Positions 1-8,563 of a stretch of 17,967 bases of DNA are shown here, piece by piece (positions within the stretch are counted from its first letter, which is position 1; every line of letters starts with the position of its first letter). The DNA lies in NCBI GenBank assembly GCA_036351335.1, contig JAZBOW010000020.1, forward strand, positions 1 through 17,967, given 5' to 3'. The notes beneath the pieces were generated by a model. It made no database searches, was not told the DNA's origin, and was given only the letters and a program-made list of their open reading frames with translations. Position numbers and translations under genes: made by a program. The stretch comes from UBA4459 sp036351335 (GTDB lineage Bacteria; Bacteroidota; Bacteroidia; Bacteroidales; F082).

Positions 1-1263
1 GAGAAACCCATTGCAGGTGCTGCAGCTCAGTTCACACCTCAAGGTGTAACAGGTTACTCAGCTGATATAGCATTTGAAGGCACTTCTGTTTACTATGGTT
101 TACAGGGTGGTGTTAGTTTTGCGATTAATGATCATATATCCCTTTTTGCAGGTGCTCGTTATGTAATGGCCACCAATACCTATCAAGGCCATCTGAAAGA
201 TGTTTCTTTCCAAACAGGGGAAGGAACGGTAAGAGCTGATGCTTTTATGCTGGGGCTTGCCGACCAAGCTCAGGCAGGTGCCACACAAGCCACATATGTA
301 GGTACACAAATGCAACCCCTTATCGACCTGGGAGCTGGTGAATATACTATTAATCAGGTTGTGCAAGCAGGATATATAACTCCCGAGCAAGCCGCATTAA
401 TGGCTGGAGGTTTAATACAACTCGGTTACCCTGCTGAAGTAGTTAATGCTATGCCTATTGCTGAAGTGCAGGCTACCTATTTTGGTGCGGCCGGACAACT
501 TGAAGCGCAAGCAACACAGCTGACAGTAGGGTCTGGGTTGATGGCTGACCAGGAAGCTGATGTGAAACAAACTGGCAATGCCATTACACCCATCGTTGGT
601 TTGAATCTGGCTTTCCTTGAGGATGACCTGATCATTAGTGCTAAATATGAATTTTTTACTAAAATGAATCTAACAAATGAGACTCCTGCTGGAAAAGGTT
701 TTGTAACAGGTTTTGATCCTGAAACAGGTCAACCTATCGAAATGTTCCCTGATGGTGCCGAAACAAATGCTGATATCCCCGCATTCTTGTCATTGGGTAT
801 CCGATACCAGATAAGTGATAAAGTAAATGTCCAGGGAGGTTACCATACATATTTTGATAAACAAGCAGGTTGGGCTAAATTAGAAGACGGCACAGAAATA
901 ATTGACCGGAACTTCCAGGAATATGGATTAGGTGTTGAATGGTATGTAACCAAGAATTTCTTATTAAGCGCTGGTTACCTGGCTGCCATTACAGGTGTAA
1001 ATGATTATTATCAGTCTGACCTTGATTACAGCTTATCTACAACTACATTCGGCCTTGGTGGTGCAGTTGCCTTTAATGACACTTTTAAACTGCAATTTGG
1101 CGGATTTTACACCATGTATAATTCACAAACTTTAACCCAAGAATTAATTGTTGGTAGCAATCCTGAAAGTGCCTATTTAATGTATTATGGCGACACTTAT
1201 GACAAGTCAACATGGGCATTATCCTTAGGTCTTGATATTGCCATTCATAAAAAGAAAAAATAG
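1..1263 (+). CDS. OmpP1/FadL-like outer membrane barrel protein, 3' part (5' end outside window)
   Basis: The frame is open from base 1 to the TAG at 1261-1263, giving 420 visible residues, so the true start lies upstream; the ATG at 166 is internal. The protein alternates short amphipathic strands rich in aromatic residues and glycine with polar loops. The early stretch (TGYSADIAFEGTSVYYGLQG, then GARYVMATNTYQGHL) resembles Bacteroidota OmpP1/FadL-family proteins, which are outer-membrane channels for long-chain fatty acids and other hydrophobic compounds. Visible residues about 72-189 form an Ala/Gln/Gly-rich, probably helical insert between strands; the barrel then resumes (TPIVGLNLAF) and runs to the end. 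The C-terminus is a lysine run (HKKKK) rather than the usual terminal aromatic residue, although aromatic strands lie just before it. A strong terminator follows 17 bases after the stop. The barrel nature is clear; the family assignment is by motif recall, and the substrate is unknown. Confidence 0.75.
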   Translation, partial: EKPIAGAAAQFTPQGVTGYSADIAFEGTSVYYGLQGGVSFAINDHISLFAGARYVMATNTYQGHLKDVSFQTGEGTVRADAFMLGLADQAQAGATQATYVGTQMQPLIDLGAGEYTINQVVQAGYITPEQAALMAGGLIQLGYPAEVVNAMPIAEVQATYFGAAGQLEAQATQLTVGSGLMADQEADVKQTGNAITPIVGLNLAFLEDDLIISAKYEFFTKMNLTNETPAGKGFVTGFDPETGQPIEMFPDGAETNADIPAFLSLGIRYQISDKVNVQGGYHTYFDKQAGWAKLEDGTEIIDRNFQEYGLGVEWYVTKNFLLSAGYLAAITGVNDYYQSDLDYSLSTTTFGLGGAVAFNDTFKLQFGGFYTMYNSQTLTQELIVGSNPESAYLMYYGDTYDKSTWALSLGLDIAIHKKKK

Positions 1264-1280
1264 CGACCATTTACCGGTTC

Positions 1281-1313
1281 AAAAAACCCGCGAAGTGCAT
1301 TCGCGGGTTTTTT
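1281..1313 (+). terminator. Rho-independent terminator after the OmpP1/FadL-like gene
   Basis: A perfect 14-bp inverted repeat (1281-1294 with 1300-1313) encloses a 5-base loop (gtgca). The stem has a GC core (CCCGCGAA) flanked by an A run on the left and a T run on the right, so it could work in both directions. It separates the barrel gene from the next plus-strand gene, whose promoter word begins 10 bases further on. Confidence 0.93.
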
Positions 1314-1322
1314 ATTTGTTTG

Positions 1323-1330
1323 TACTTTTG
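1323..1330 (+). promoter_or_regulatory. Bacteroidota-type -7 promoter element (TACTTTTG)
   Basis: The word fits TAnnTTTG exactly and ends 23 bases before the ATG at 1354, just after the upstream terminator. No good TTTG -33 element sits at the usual 18-21 base spacing, so the call rests on the -7 word and its position. Confidence 0.55.
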
Positions 1331-1353
1331 AAAAACACAAAGCACTTCTAAAA

Positions 1354-2040
1354 ATGAAAAAAATAACACTCCTCATTATTTCCCTTGTTTTATCTGCCGG
1401 TCTATTTGCCCAGGTCATTACAAAACCCAATTTTGCATTGGCAACACATCCTATAGTTGTAGATGATATCAGTTTCTCGGATAGCCTAATTACGATTACT
1501 TTGACCATTCAGAATAAGATAAAAGGAGGTGAATTTTGCGCCAATGAGATCATATATTTGCTCGAATTAAAAAATAAATCCAAAGCTTATATGTTAAAAT
1601 CAGCAGGAATACCCTCCTGCCCTGAAACGTATAAATTTGAAGCACCCGGCGAAAAGCTGACTTTTCAACTGGAATTCACCGCTTTTGATGAAATACCCAA
1701 ATACATCAATATTGTTGAAGATTGTGAAGACAATTGCTTTTCGATTTACGGTGTAATCATTGACGAAAAAATGAATGAAGATATCAACCAGGCCTTTGGT
1801 TATTTTAAATCAGGCAATCTGGACTTCGCGCTTGCTTCATTCAGAACGGCAGCAAGGGAAAACCCGGGTTATCCTTTCGCATTCCTCTATGGAAACATCA
1901 TTGAAATTTATGCCATGCAGGAAAACTATGAAAAGGCCAAACAATGGTATAAATTTCTCAAAGCTTCCACATTTGTGGACAAAGATAATGTAATGGAGCA
2001 AATCAGCCGGAAAGATTTTTATGATCAACTTTCTGATTGA
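1354..2040 (+). CDS. Secreted TPR-like protein of unknown function
   Basis: The 228-residue protein opens with a typical signal peptide (MKKITLLIISLVLSAGLFA, probable cleavage before Gln20), so it is exported. Residues about 24-135 look like a beta-rich domain with four cysteines (C62, C89, C124, C128), which could form two disulfides in the periplasm or outside the cell. Residues about 140-205 carry two TPR-like helical hairpins, one around FGYFKSGNLDFALASFRTAA and one around MQENYEKAKQWYKFLK, suggesting a protein-binding role. I do not recognise the N-terminal domain as a named family. The gene has its own promoter word and follows a terminator, so it is probably monocistronic. It converges on the T9SS cargo gene with only 14 bases between stop codons and no clear terminator there. 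The ATG start is supported by the signal peptide. Confidence 0.85.
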   Translation: MKKITLLIISLVLSAGLFAQVITKPNFALATHPIVVDDISFSDSLITITLTIQNKIKGGEFCANEIIYLLELKNKSKAYMLKSAGIPSCPETYKFEAPGEKLTFQLEFTAFDEIPKYINIVEDCEDNCFSIYGVIIDEKMNEDINQAFGYFKSGNLDFALASFRTAARENPGYPFAFLYGNIIEIYAMQENYEKAKQWYKFLKASTFVDKDNVMEQISRKDFYDQLSD

Positions 2041-2054
2041 TTTGAATTTTAATA

Positions 2055-4070
2055 TTATTCTTTCATGAATTTTCGTGTAAGAATACCTTCAGAGGAATGG
2101 ATTTGAATCATGTATAAGCCGACCGCTAAATCACTGGTTTGAATAGAAGTTTTGCTTCCTGACAGCCTGCCTTGTAACATTATTTCGCCCAGCAAATTTA
2201 CAACCTGGTAAGTTCCGTTCAATGGCTGATCTCCCGCAGACAAATTGAGCGTTTCTTTGACTGGATTTGGCCAGATGTTGATAGACGTTTCATTATTTGA
2301 AAATATACCTACTCCTATCAAATCCACGGTTTTGCATATTGAATCGGTACAAACAGTACCATCATTCACATACCTGGTAACCTTCATACACACTTGATAT
2401 AACTCCGGCCATGCATAGGTATGTGTAACGGTTTGGTTACCCTGGCTATTCACCAATGCACTATTATCACCAAAATTCCATTCCACGCTATCGCAATTAG
2501 CCGATAAAGCAACCGGTGTGAAATTGACTGTTAAACCGGTATTAATAAAGTTAAATCCCATGGCCATATCATCAGCCAGTTGATCACAGTCACAATCGGC
2601 CTGTTCTTCGCAATAAACGGTTAAACTGAATGGGTTTAAATCCTGATCCAGTTCCAGAACATTTTTTACAGGGACAAGACTGGCAGTGGCAATTGTTATT
2701 GGTGTTACCGCGATTGGGGTATGTCCCAGGTTAATTTCTGTTTGATAGCATGGATTCTCAAGCAGTGCATCAATTTTTATAAGCTCTATTTCGGCATAGC
2801 CATTAACGCCTGTTCTGTATCCTAGTTGAAAATAATGCTGAGAATTCGATAAATCTATAGCCATATCAGGATAATAGATCAACGGCATCTGGCTGTTCCA
2901 AAAGTCAAAATAGTCATTATAAGCTGGAGGTGTGAAAGGTACATCATAAAAATAAGCTTTCCCAACCTGATCACCCGTGGCCTTTTCAAATTCGTAGGTA
3001 AATGGAATGGTTTGCGCATAAACTAAAATACTATCCTGATTGAGTACCTGCCCGTCACGCATATAGCCTGAAATGACCAGGTTTGATGTGCTTGTAACCG
3101 ACTCATTAATTGAAAAGCCATAACGGTCATAATTGGCAGCATCGCCCACCCATGATTTTGTATAATCAATGGTTCCGGTATTATCATTCAATACAGTAAC
3201 TGAAAAATAATGCCGCTGTGAAAAATTTGATAAAAGAAAAATCTCATCCGTAGCGGTATCATAATAAGTATCGACTCCTACATCACGGGCATTACCAAAT
3301 ACATAACTATTATCCCAAACATCATTGCCGCTATAATCCAGTTTCAAACATAAAACTGACTGCCGCGTGGGCGTTGGGCTATTGACACTTCCGGTAACAA
3401 AATACCCGTCATCAGTTTCCAAAATATGGTTTACCATATCAAAATCTGCTGTTGACGATGCATCGCCTGATGATACTTCCTTCGTCCACAACGGGTTCAG
3501 GCTCAAATCCGTTTTCATGATAAAGCCCGAATGGGGATCATTATTGCTGTCAATATAATCCATGTTGGCAAAGCCTCCTATTACGAATCCCTGCTGCGAA
3601 TGAATGATATGCAGGCTCTGAGAATGGGTAGCGTTAGGTACTAAATTGCTGTAATATGCACCACTTACATAGTTTCCACTACCATCCATTTTAATTATAT
3701 AAGCATAGTTGGTTCCGGCTATCTTAACAGACCCTGTTAATGCCAGCATCTGCACATTATTTTCTTCATATTCAATAAAATCAAACACCCTGGCTTCCTC
3801 AACAAATAATGTGAAATCATGGTAAGCGTATTGCCAAATGATGCTGCCTGTAATTTCATTTATTCGCATTACCTGTATTTTTGGGAAATCGAGTACGTCG
3901 CTGAAATATGTACCCGCCACCACAATGTCGTTTGAGGCGTCACTTAACTGATCTGCACAAACAGTGTGGAAATTGTTGCCAAAAAATTCAAAGCTTTCCT
4001 GGAATGTCTGAGCCTTCAGGCTGGTAAATAAAATTACCAATCCTGTCATTAAAAATAATTTTGTTTTCAT
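2055..4070 (-). CDS. T9SS-exported protein with PKD domain and C-terminal sorting domain
   Basis: The 671-residue protein begins with a Sec signal peptide (hydrophobic core LFLMTGLVILFTSL, cleavage near KAQ, about residue 21). Residues about 25-480 consist of repeated beta-strand units containing Trp, Gly and Asp turns, with phrases about transactions such as GSIIWQYAYHDF and GNDVWDNSYVFGN; this looks like a propeller-type fold. A Cys/Asp-rich linker (C487, C493, C495) leads into a PKD domain at about 506-586, with the characteristic WNFGD and THTY. Residues about 592-671 are a type A T9SS sorting domain: WPNPVKETLNLS, then LLGEIMLQG, then LAVGLYMIQI and a basic end RKFMKE. Such proteins cross the outer membrane by the type IX machinery and are released or anchored to surface lipopolysaccharide. 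No catalytic motif is evident. It is the last gene of the minus-strand block; the 98-base gap upstream has no clear TAnnTTTG word. Confidence 0.9.
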   Translation of the reverse strand: MKTKLFLMTGLVILFTSLKAQTFQESFEFFGNNFHTVCADQLSDASNDIVVAGTYFSDVLDFPKIQVMRINEITGSIIWQYAYHDFTLFVEEARVFDFIEYEENNVQMLALTGSVKIAGTNYAYIIKMDGSGNYVSGAYYSNLVPNATHSQSLHIIHSQQGFVIGGFANMDYIDSNNDPHSGFIMKTDLSLNPLWTKEVSSGDASSTADFDMVNHILETDDGYFVTGSVNSPTPTRQSVLCLKLDYSGNDVWDNSYVFGNARDVGVDTYYDTATDEIFLLSNFSQRHYFSVTVLNDNTGTIDYTKSWVGDAANYDRYGFSINESVTSTSNLVISGYMRDGQVLNQDSILVYAQTIPFTYEFEKATGDQVGKAYFYDVPFTPPAYNDYFDFWNSQMPLIYYPDMAIDLSNSQHYFQLGYRTGVNGYAEIELIKIDALLENPCYQTEINLGHTPIAVTPITIATASLVPVKNVLELDQDLNPFSLTVYCEEQADCDCDQLADDMAMGFNFINTGLTVNFTPVALSANCDSVEWNFGDNSALVNSQGNQTVTHTYAWPELYQVCMKVTRYVNDGTVCTDSICKTVDLIGVGIFSNNETSINIWPNPVKETLNLSAGDQPLNGTYQVVNLLGEIMLQGRLSGSKTSIQTSDLAVGLYMIQIHSSEGILTRKFMKE

Positions 4071-4109
4071 AGTGCACTTTCTTTTATTCTAATAGCATAA
4101 TCTGTTTTA

Positions 4110-4132
4110 ATTTCATTGTTTCAATATGAAAT
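4110..4132. repeat. Short inverted repeat between the peptidase-barrel and T9SS cargo genes
   Basis: ATTTCAT (4110-4116) and ATGAAAT (4126-4132) form a 7-bp inverted repeat with a 9-base loop, 36 bases downstream of the peptidase-barrel stop on the minus strand. It is AT-rich and lacks a T run on either side, so it is a poor intrinsic terminator; it could be an mRNA end hairpin, an operator, or chance. Confidence 0.3.
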
Positions 4133-4168
4133 AACTATTCAAAGCAGCAGAAAAAACAAGTGGGCAAG

Positions 4169-7015
4169 CTAATAATTTACATTAAAGCCGAAGAGGAATT
4201 CGTACCTCTGGTTGTTATCAGGGATCAATTGAGAAAACCTGAATCCTAATTCAACGTTGACCAAAATACTAAAAAAATTCCAATCGGTATAAACTTCTAT
4301 TCCTGTGGATGATAAATCCGTCACCTGATTCCCCTGATATCCCTGCATATAATCATAAAAAACTTTTGAATAAATGCGTTTCAAATAAAAAGCACCGGGT
4401 ACATTCAGATCGGGATAGGCAATGGGAAATGCATAATCGCTCCGTATACTAAAATACTCTGGATAACTAATGTCTGTATAACCCCGCGGTCCTGCCAATA
4501 AATTGTTGTAAAAATAATTACTTCTCACTGTTTTCTGGTAGCCTCCGTAAATTTTTATCCCCTGGTGTTTTACAAAACCCGGGAAATACAGATACCCAAT
4601 CAAAGCGAGTTGGGAATTTGCCTTTTCAGCCCAGGGTGTATGACGGTATACTAAATTTACAATTTGCCCCCATTTGGGATAGAGATCTTTGAGTGATGTT
4701 TTATGCTGGTTATAAGCATACAATTGGTATAAAGGAGATATAAATCTGTCTTCAACCCTGTCTCTTATTGTATCGGGGAAATTTTCAAAATTCGACAAAA
4801 ATTTCTGATCAATCCCCACCGAAGGCCTGATCCCCTGGGCCCATTTGCTATGAGTAAGGTTTAAAGGCACACTGATCCTTAACGATAAGTCCGTTTCGCG
4901 CCATTTCCATTGAACGTGTTCTCCACTATCTGATTCAGGCGTAAATCTTCGTCCGCCATAATCAACAGAAAAACCAATGACCGGGTACCATCCGTAATAG
5001 TCCAGTCCGAATTTTATATGATTGGTTTGCTCATTTACATCATATAGATAATCCAGTGTAGTTACCATGCTATTCAGCACATTCTGCGAAAGTAAACTTA
5101 CTCCTGGGTTGACAGTATAATTGTCTGCATTCACCGATAGGGGCATCCAACTGTGCAAGTTAAACAAGTGACCTGTTTTGCTGTATTTTTTTGATGGATA
5201 GATCGAATCAGGAACAATGGTGTCGTCCAGGTTAAACAAATTTCCAGGTACGATCCTGTCAGCGAGGTATTGATAATCCAGTTGATCCAGTTGCACTTCT
5301 TCAAAATTTTCAGGATGAAAATCAATACTTACCACTTTAAATCCATCCGCTGTGTAATATGAGAAAACCAGTTGTTTCCCGTCATCTGAAAAAGATGCAT
5401 ATGTGGCTCCGAACCTCGCTTCAAACACTTTATAAGTTTGATTTGACCGGGTGTTTATCGCATACAGGTTGTCTTTGCCTTCATAAGCACCAGTATAAAC
5501 GATCCATTCGCCATGCATCACCGGCCACTTGATTTCCTTAAAAGAAAATGGCAGCATATATGCTATTTCCCAACTTTCGGTATCAATTTTCACCAGGCTT
5601 TTCCCCTTCTTTCCCAATACAATGGACACTATATATTGATCGTCTTCCGACCAGTGCGGTGTGGTAAAAAACAGGTTGTCGTCTGTCGAAATAGTTTTTA
5701 ATATATCACCCGATACTGCATCCAAAATATGAAGTGCATATTTCGACTGATTATCAACATGAACCGCTACAACTTTATCCTGCTTTTTTGATAAAGCCGG
5801 GGCAAAGTACCTGCTTTTCCTAGTAAGTTGCTTTTTCTTCCCGTTTTCAAAATCATACATTTTTATGACAGAATAATTCCGCATTTCCCATCTCGGGTCA
5901 TAAGCTTTTTCATTCCAGCAAATGGTATTTCCCGAAACTGAAAGGGATTCGTAAAAATCATAACCCGGGGTGAACAAACTTTGTTCATTGCCGGCCGTAT
6001 CAATCAATATGAAACGGTTTATATCATCCAGTCCTTTTTTTTCTGCGATAACACTTTCATTTTTCAATTTGTGCGGAAATAAATAGCTGGTATAAAATTT
6101 CTGATCTGGTGACACGTATTCAATTTCCCGATCAATGTCGGGATTGTCTTCGATCCACCATTCTGTTTTTAAAGATTTCATGATGCCGTTGTAAAACTGC
6201 ACCTTGAATTTCCCGGTTTGATCTTTTACAGCCTTGGTAAAAGGCACCAGGTAATAAGGTCGGCGCGCTACCCTGTTGAGGGTGTAATCCCACATTTCAA
6301 TGCCGTGGTTCTCGATTCCTTTAGCTACCAATTGATAGCCCAGGGTATAATGATCCGGCACAAAATCACGAAATGAGCCAAAAGATGCCTTATCGTATTT
6401 ATAAATTTTCTTATCCAGCACCTGCGCTTTAAGTGTGTAAATAAATTCCGGCACCCTACCCCGGCCGCTGTTGCTTAAAATAGTTTCCGAATACACGGCA
6501 TCCCCTTCAATAAACCAGAAAGGCAGCCACAGTCCCATTACCAGCGCCACACCCTGTTCGCCAAATACATAATACAATCCCTGGGTCATACCCTGCCGCA
6601 TTTTATTGATCTGCACCACATGCCTGTATTCATGCAGTGTCAGCTGGTCCTGCCATATTTGCGGATAGATATTCTGTGAGGGCATTTCATAGAATTCAGC
6701 ACGTAAAGGCGCAATTGGCACCATCGCATTGGAGGTAGTTGTATTGTTGTGCAGAATGATAGATATACGTCTCAGGTGGCTTTGATAGGATGCATTGATA
6801 GCAGGTTGCGAAAGCTTTAATACATTGATATAATACTGTGCCTGTTTGCTATAATTGGACGGGTAAATTATTTGAAAATCTTCGGTCTTAATCTGCTCCC
6901 ATTTTACCGATGCAGGCTCCTGCCCGTTTAAAAAATACTGGGCATTCAATTGTGCACTGCAAATGAACAACATGAACAAGCATACTCCGATTTTTATATT
7001 TCCTAAATCTTTCAT
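4169..7015 (-). CDS. Outer-membrane fusion: HExxH metallopeptidase-like domain, beta-propeller, Omp85-like barrel
   Basis: The 948-residue protein has a Sec signal peptide ending near LNAQ (residue 26). Residues about 35-290 hold a gluzincin-type zinc peptidase signature: HEYRH at 128-132 (Glu129 the candidate catalytic residue) and a candidate third ligand Glu170 in WFIEGDAVYSE. Residues about 290-600 are a string of short beta units (for example RYFAPALSKKQDKVVAVHVD and APHWSEDDQYIVSI-like blades) as in TolB/PD40 propellers. Residues about 625-948 look like a transmembrane barrel: alternating aromatic strands, PRGY at 843-846 resembling the loop-6 RGY/F motif of Omp85 proteins, and a terminal aromatic residue (FGFNVNY). 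Databases often label such Bacteroidota proteins TolB-like. The role is inferred: an anchored periplasmic or surface peptidase, or a barrel-assembly quality factor. It follows trhA by 51 bases. A -7 word with one mismatch (TATTTTCG) lies at 7032-7039. Confidence 0.85.
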   Translation of the reverse strand: MKDLGNIKIGVCLFMLFICSAQLNAQYFLNGQEPASVKWEQIKTEDFQIIYPSNYSKQAQYYINVLKLSQPAINASYQSHLRRISIILHNNTTTSNAMVPIAPLRAEFYEMPSQNIYPQIWQDQLTLHEYRHVVQINKMRQGMTQGLYYVFGEQGVALVMGLWLPFWFIEGDAVYSETILSNSGRGRVPEFIYTLKAQVLDKKIYKYDKASFGSFRDFVPDHYTLGYQLVAKGIENHGIEMWDYTLNRVARRPYYLVPFTKAVKDQTGKFKVQFYNGIMKSLKTEWWIEDNPDIDREIEYVSPDQKFYTSYLFPHKLKNESVIAEKKGLDDINRFILIDTAGNEQSLFTPGYDFYESLSVSGNTICWNEKAYDPRWEMRNYSVIKMYDFENGKKKQLTRKSRYFAPALSKKQDKVVAVHVDNQSKYALHILDAVSGDILKTISTDDNLFFTTPHWSEDDQYIVSIVLGKKGKSLVKIDTESWEIAYMLPFSFKEIKWPVMHGEWIVYTGAYEGKDNLYAINTRSNQTYKVFEARFGATYASFSDDGKQLVFSYYTADGFKVVSIDFHPENFEEVQLDQLDYQYLADRIVPGNLFNLDDTIVPDSIYPSKKYSKTGHLFNLHSWMPLSVNADNYTVNPGVSLLSQNVLNSMVTTLDYLYDVNEQTNHIKFGLDYYGWYPVIGFSVDYGGRRFTPESDSGEHVQWKWRETDLSLRISVPLNLTHSKWAQGIRPSVGIDQKFLSNFENFPDTIRDRVEDRFISPLYQLYAYNQHKTSLKDLYPKWGQIVNLVYRHTPWAEKANSQLALIGYLYFPGFVKHQGIKIYGGYQKTVRSNYFYNNLLAGPRGYTDISYPEYFSIRSDYAFPIAYPDLNVPGAFYLKRIYSKVFYDYMQGYQGNQVTDLSSTGIEVYTDWNFFSILVNVELGFRFSQLIPDNNQRYEFLFGFNVNY

Positions 7016-7066
7016 TAACTATAATAGAAGACGAAAATACAAGGTTTTCGGGAATATGAAAATGCC

Positions 7067-7714
7067 CTATGGGATCACATACCAGAATACGGCGAAAAAA
7101 TGGCAGATACTGCCACCCAATACCCAAAAATGGAATATGGCATGATTGAAAGGCATTTTGTTTAAAAGGTAGAAAACGGCACCAATAGAATATGAAATAC
7201 CGCCGATCAACAGCCAGATCAATCCCATGGTTGATAGGTTTTGAATGAGGGGTACAATTGCGATAAGAATGAGCCATCCCATTAAAACATATATAATTAG
7301 AGATAGTTTATCGTATTTTCCGGTAAAGAACATTTTAAAGACAACCCCGGCTATCGCAAGGCCCCAGATAACCCCAAATAAACTCCATCCCCAGGGGCCA
7401 TTCAAAGTCACAAGTAAAAACGGTGTATAGGTACCAGCAATCAAAACATAGATGGCAGAATGATCGAACACATTTAAGTATTTCCTGACCTTCGGCCTGA
7501 CGGACCAGTGGAACAAGGTAGATGCGAGGTATAAAACAACCAGGCTGGCGCCAAAAATACTCACTCCTACAATGTGCCAGGCATTACCATCAAGACTGGC
7601 AAAAACAACCATGAGCGTTAGTGCCGCCACACTCAGCAAAAAACCAATGCCATGTGACAATACATTCACAAATTCTTCCCAATAAGGATATGTTCTGGCG
7701 CTTATTTTCATCAT
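7067..7714 (-). CDS. trhA: Hemolysin III / TrhA family membrane protein (PAQR superfamily)
   Basis: The 215-residue protein has about seven hydrophobic helices and the signatures of the hemolysin III family: E13/E14 and SHGIG at the first helix, S65-xxx-H69 (STLFHW), D84 in FDHSAIYVLIAGTYTPF, and H191-xxx-H195 with H205 near the C-terminus. In the PAQR superfamily the Ser/Asp/His set binds a zinc ion inside the membrane and is linked to hydrolase activity; the bacterial members have been connected to membrane-energy or lipid homeostasis, and haemolysis is not their general role. Length is normal for the family. The start is one of two adjacent ATGs (7712-7714 or 7709-7711), with AGGAAG on the minus strand (7720-7725) as a rare good Shine-Dalgarno site in this window. 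It lies 33 bases downstream of tonB, so co-transcription is possible, although a promoter word occupies the gap. Confidence 0.92.
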   Translation of the reverse strand: MMKISARTYPYWEEFVNVLSHGIGFLLSVAALTLMVVFASLDGNAWHIVGVSIFGASLVVLYLASTLFHWSVRPKVRKYLNVFDHSAIYVLIAGTYTPFLLVTLNGPWGWSLFGVIWGLAIAGVVFKMFFTGKYDKLSLIIYVLMGWLILIAIVPLIQNLSTMGLIWLLIGGISYSIGAVFYLLNKMPFNHAIFHFWVLGGSICHFFAVFWYVIP

Positions 7715-7726
7715 CTATTCTTCCTG

Positions 7727-7734
7727 CAAAGGTA
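7727..7734 (-). promoter_or_regulatory. Bacteroidota-type -7 element (TACCTTTG) upstream of trhA
   Basis: On the minus strand TACCTTTG fits TAnnTTTG and ends 12 bases before the first ATG of trhA. If used, transcription would start only a few bases before the ATG and would remove part of the AGGAAG Shine-Dalgarno site, so read-through from tonB is a real alternative. No clear -33 TTTG is visible. Confidence 0.4.
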
Positions 7735-7747
7735 AACTGAATATTTT

Positions 7748-8419
7748 CTATTGTAAAGTAAATTTTATGGGCAGGTTATAAATCACCCTGACCGGCCTGC
7801 CCATTTGTGTGCCCGGCGACCAATCCGGCATAGTTTTTACCACCCTGATCGCTTCTTCAGTGCAACCGCCTCCCACGCCGCGCAGGATTTCGACCTGGCT
7901 TATTGAGCCATCTTTTTCAACTACAAAACTCAGATATACAGTCGCCTGGATACCCATTTCTTTGGCGCTTACCGGATATTGTACATGATCCCTAAGGTAC
8001 TTGTACAATGCAGGAAATCCACCCGGAAATTCCGGCATTATTTCCGGAATAGCTATGAGAATATCATCGGGTATAGTCTCTTCTTTAACTTTTACAGTGA
8101 AATAATTAGGAACCGGTGTGTCTTCATTGGCCAATGCATCCAATGTGAAATCATCCAAGTCTTCTTTCGAATCCTCCACAATATGGAGTTGAATCTTAGG
8201 AACAGGTGGGGGCAATTGTTTCTTTTTATGCACGGTTACGGGCACTAAATATTCTGGTATTTCATGAAACGTATCGCGGGAAAGCAGGATGGCTGATTTC
8301 TCGTACGATTTATACTCAAATGCTGTCATAACAGCAACGAGGGCAACAATCATCCCTATTTGAAATAACCAGGATTTTTTTCTTTCTAAATCTGATTTGG
8401 GGTTTTTTCTGATTTCCAT
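7748..8419 (-). CDS. TonB family energy transducer
   Basis: The 223-residue protein has the TonB architecture: a short basic cytoplasmic start (RKNPKSDLERKK), one inner-membrane anchor at about residues 18-34, a proline/charge-rich periplasmic linker (QLPPPVPK near 68-75), and a C-terminal TonB domain at about 135-223. The last domain contains the Bacteroidota-typical elements YPVSAKEMGIQ, FVVEKDGSI, LRGVGGGCTEEA, MPDWSPG and GRPVRVIYNLPIKF. TonB couples the proton motive force, through ExbB/ExbD, to TonB-dependent receptors in the outer membrane. No exbB or exbD is in the window, so it probably works with subunits encoded elsewhere. The receptor at 10285-12831 is a possible but unproven partner. 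Only imperfect -7 words are seen upstream (for example TACTTTTT on the minus strand at 8457-8464). Confidence 0.93.
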   Translation of the reverse strand: MEIRKNPKSDLERKKSWLFQIGMIVALVAVMTAFEYKSYEKSAILLSRDTFHEIPEYLVPVTVHKKKQLPPPVPKIQLHIVEDSKEDLDDFTLDALANEDTPVPNYFTVKVKEETIPDDILIAIPEIMPEFPGGFPALYKYLRDHVQYPVSAKEMGIQATVYLSFVVEKDGSISQVEILRGVGGGCTEEAIRVVKTMPDWSPGTQMGRPVRVIYNLPIKFTLQ

Positions 8420-8563
8420 GGCTTTTGTTTTAAATTGAGTAAGGCAAACTGAATTTAAAAAGTAGAAATCAGGTCGATATAAATGCAGCGTTTTTGGGTT
8501 CTGTTATTATAACGCAGCGATGTAAAAAAATATTGTAATTCAATTATGGGTGTTCATTTATGT

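Noticed and set aside
166..1263. ATG at 166 as the start of the first gene
   Set aside because: The frame is open and barrel-like from base 1, so 166 is an internal methionine.
6888..7277. 129-codon minus-strand frame spanning the trhA/peptidase junction
   Set aside because: It overlaps two clear genes in another frame and shows no family features.
8480..8525. GCAGCG direct repeat and AT-rich tract between tonB and the pseudouridine synthase
   Set aside because: The repeat is only six bases and has two copies. The nearby palindrome (TAATTGAATTA) and A run make at most a weak terminator.
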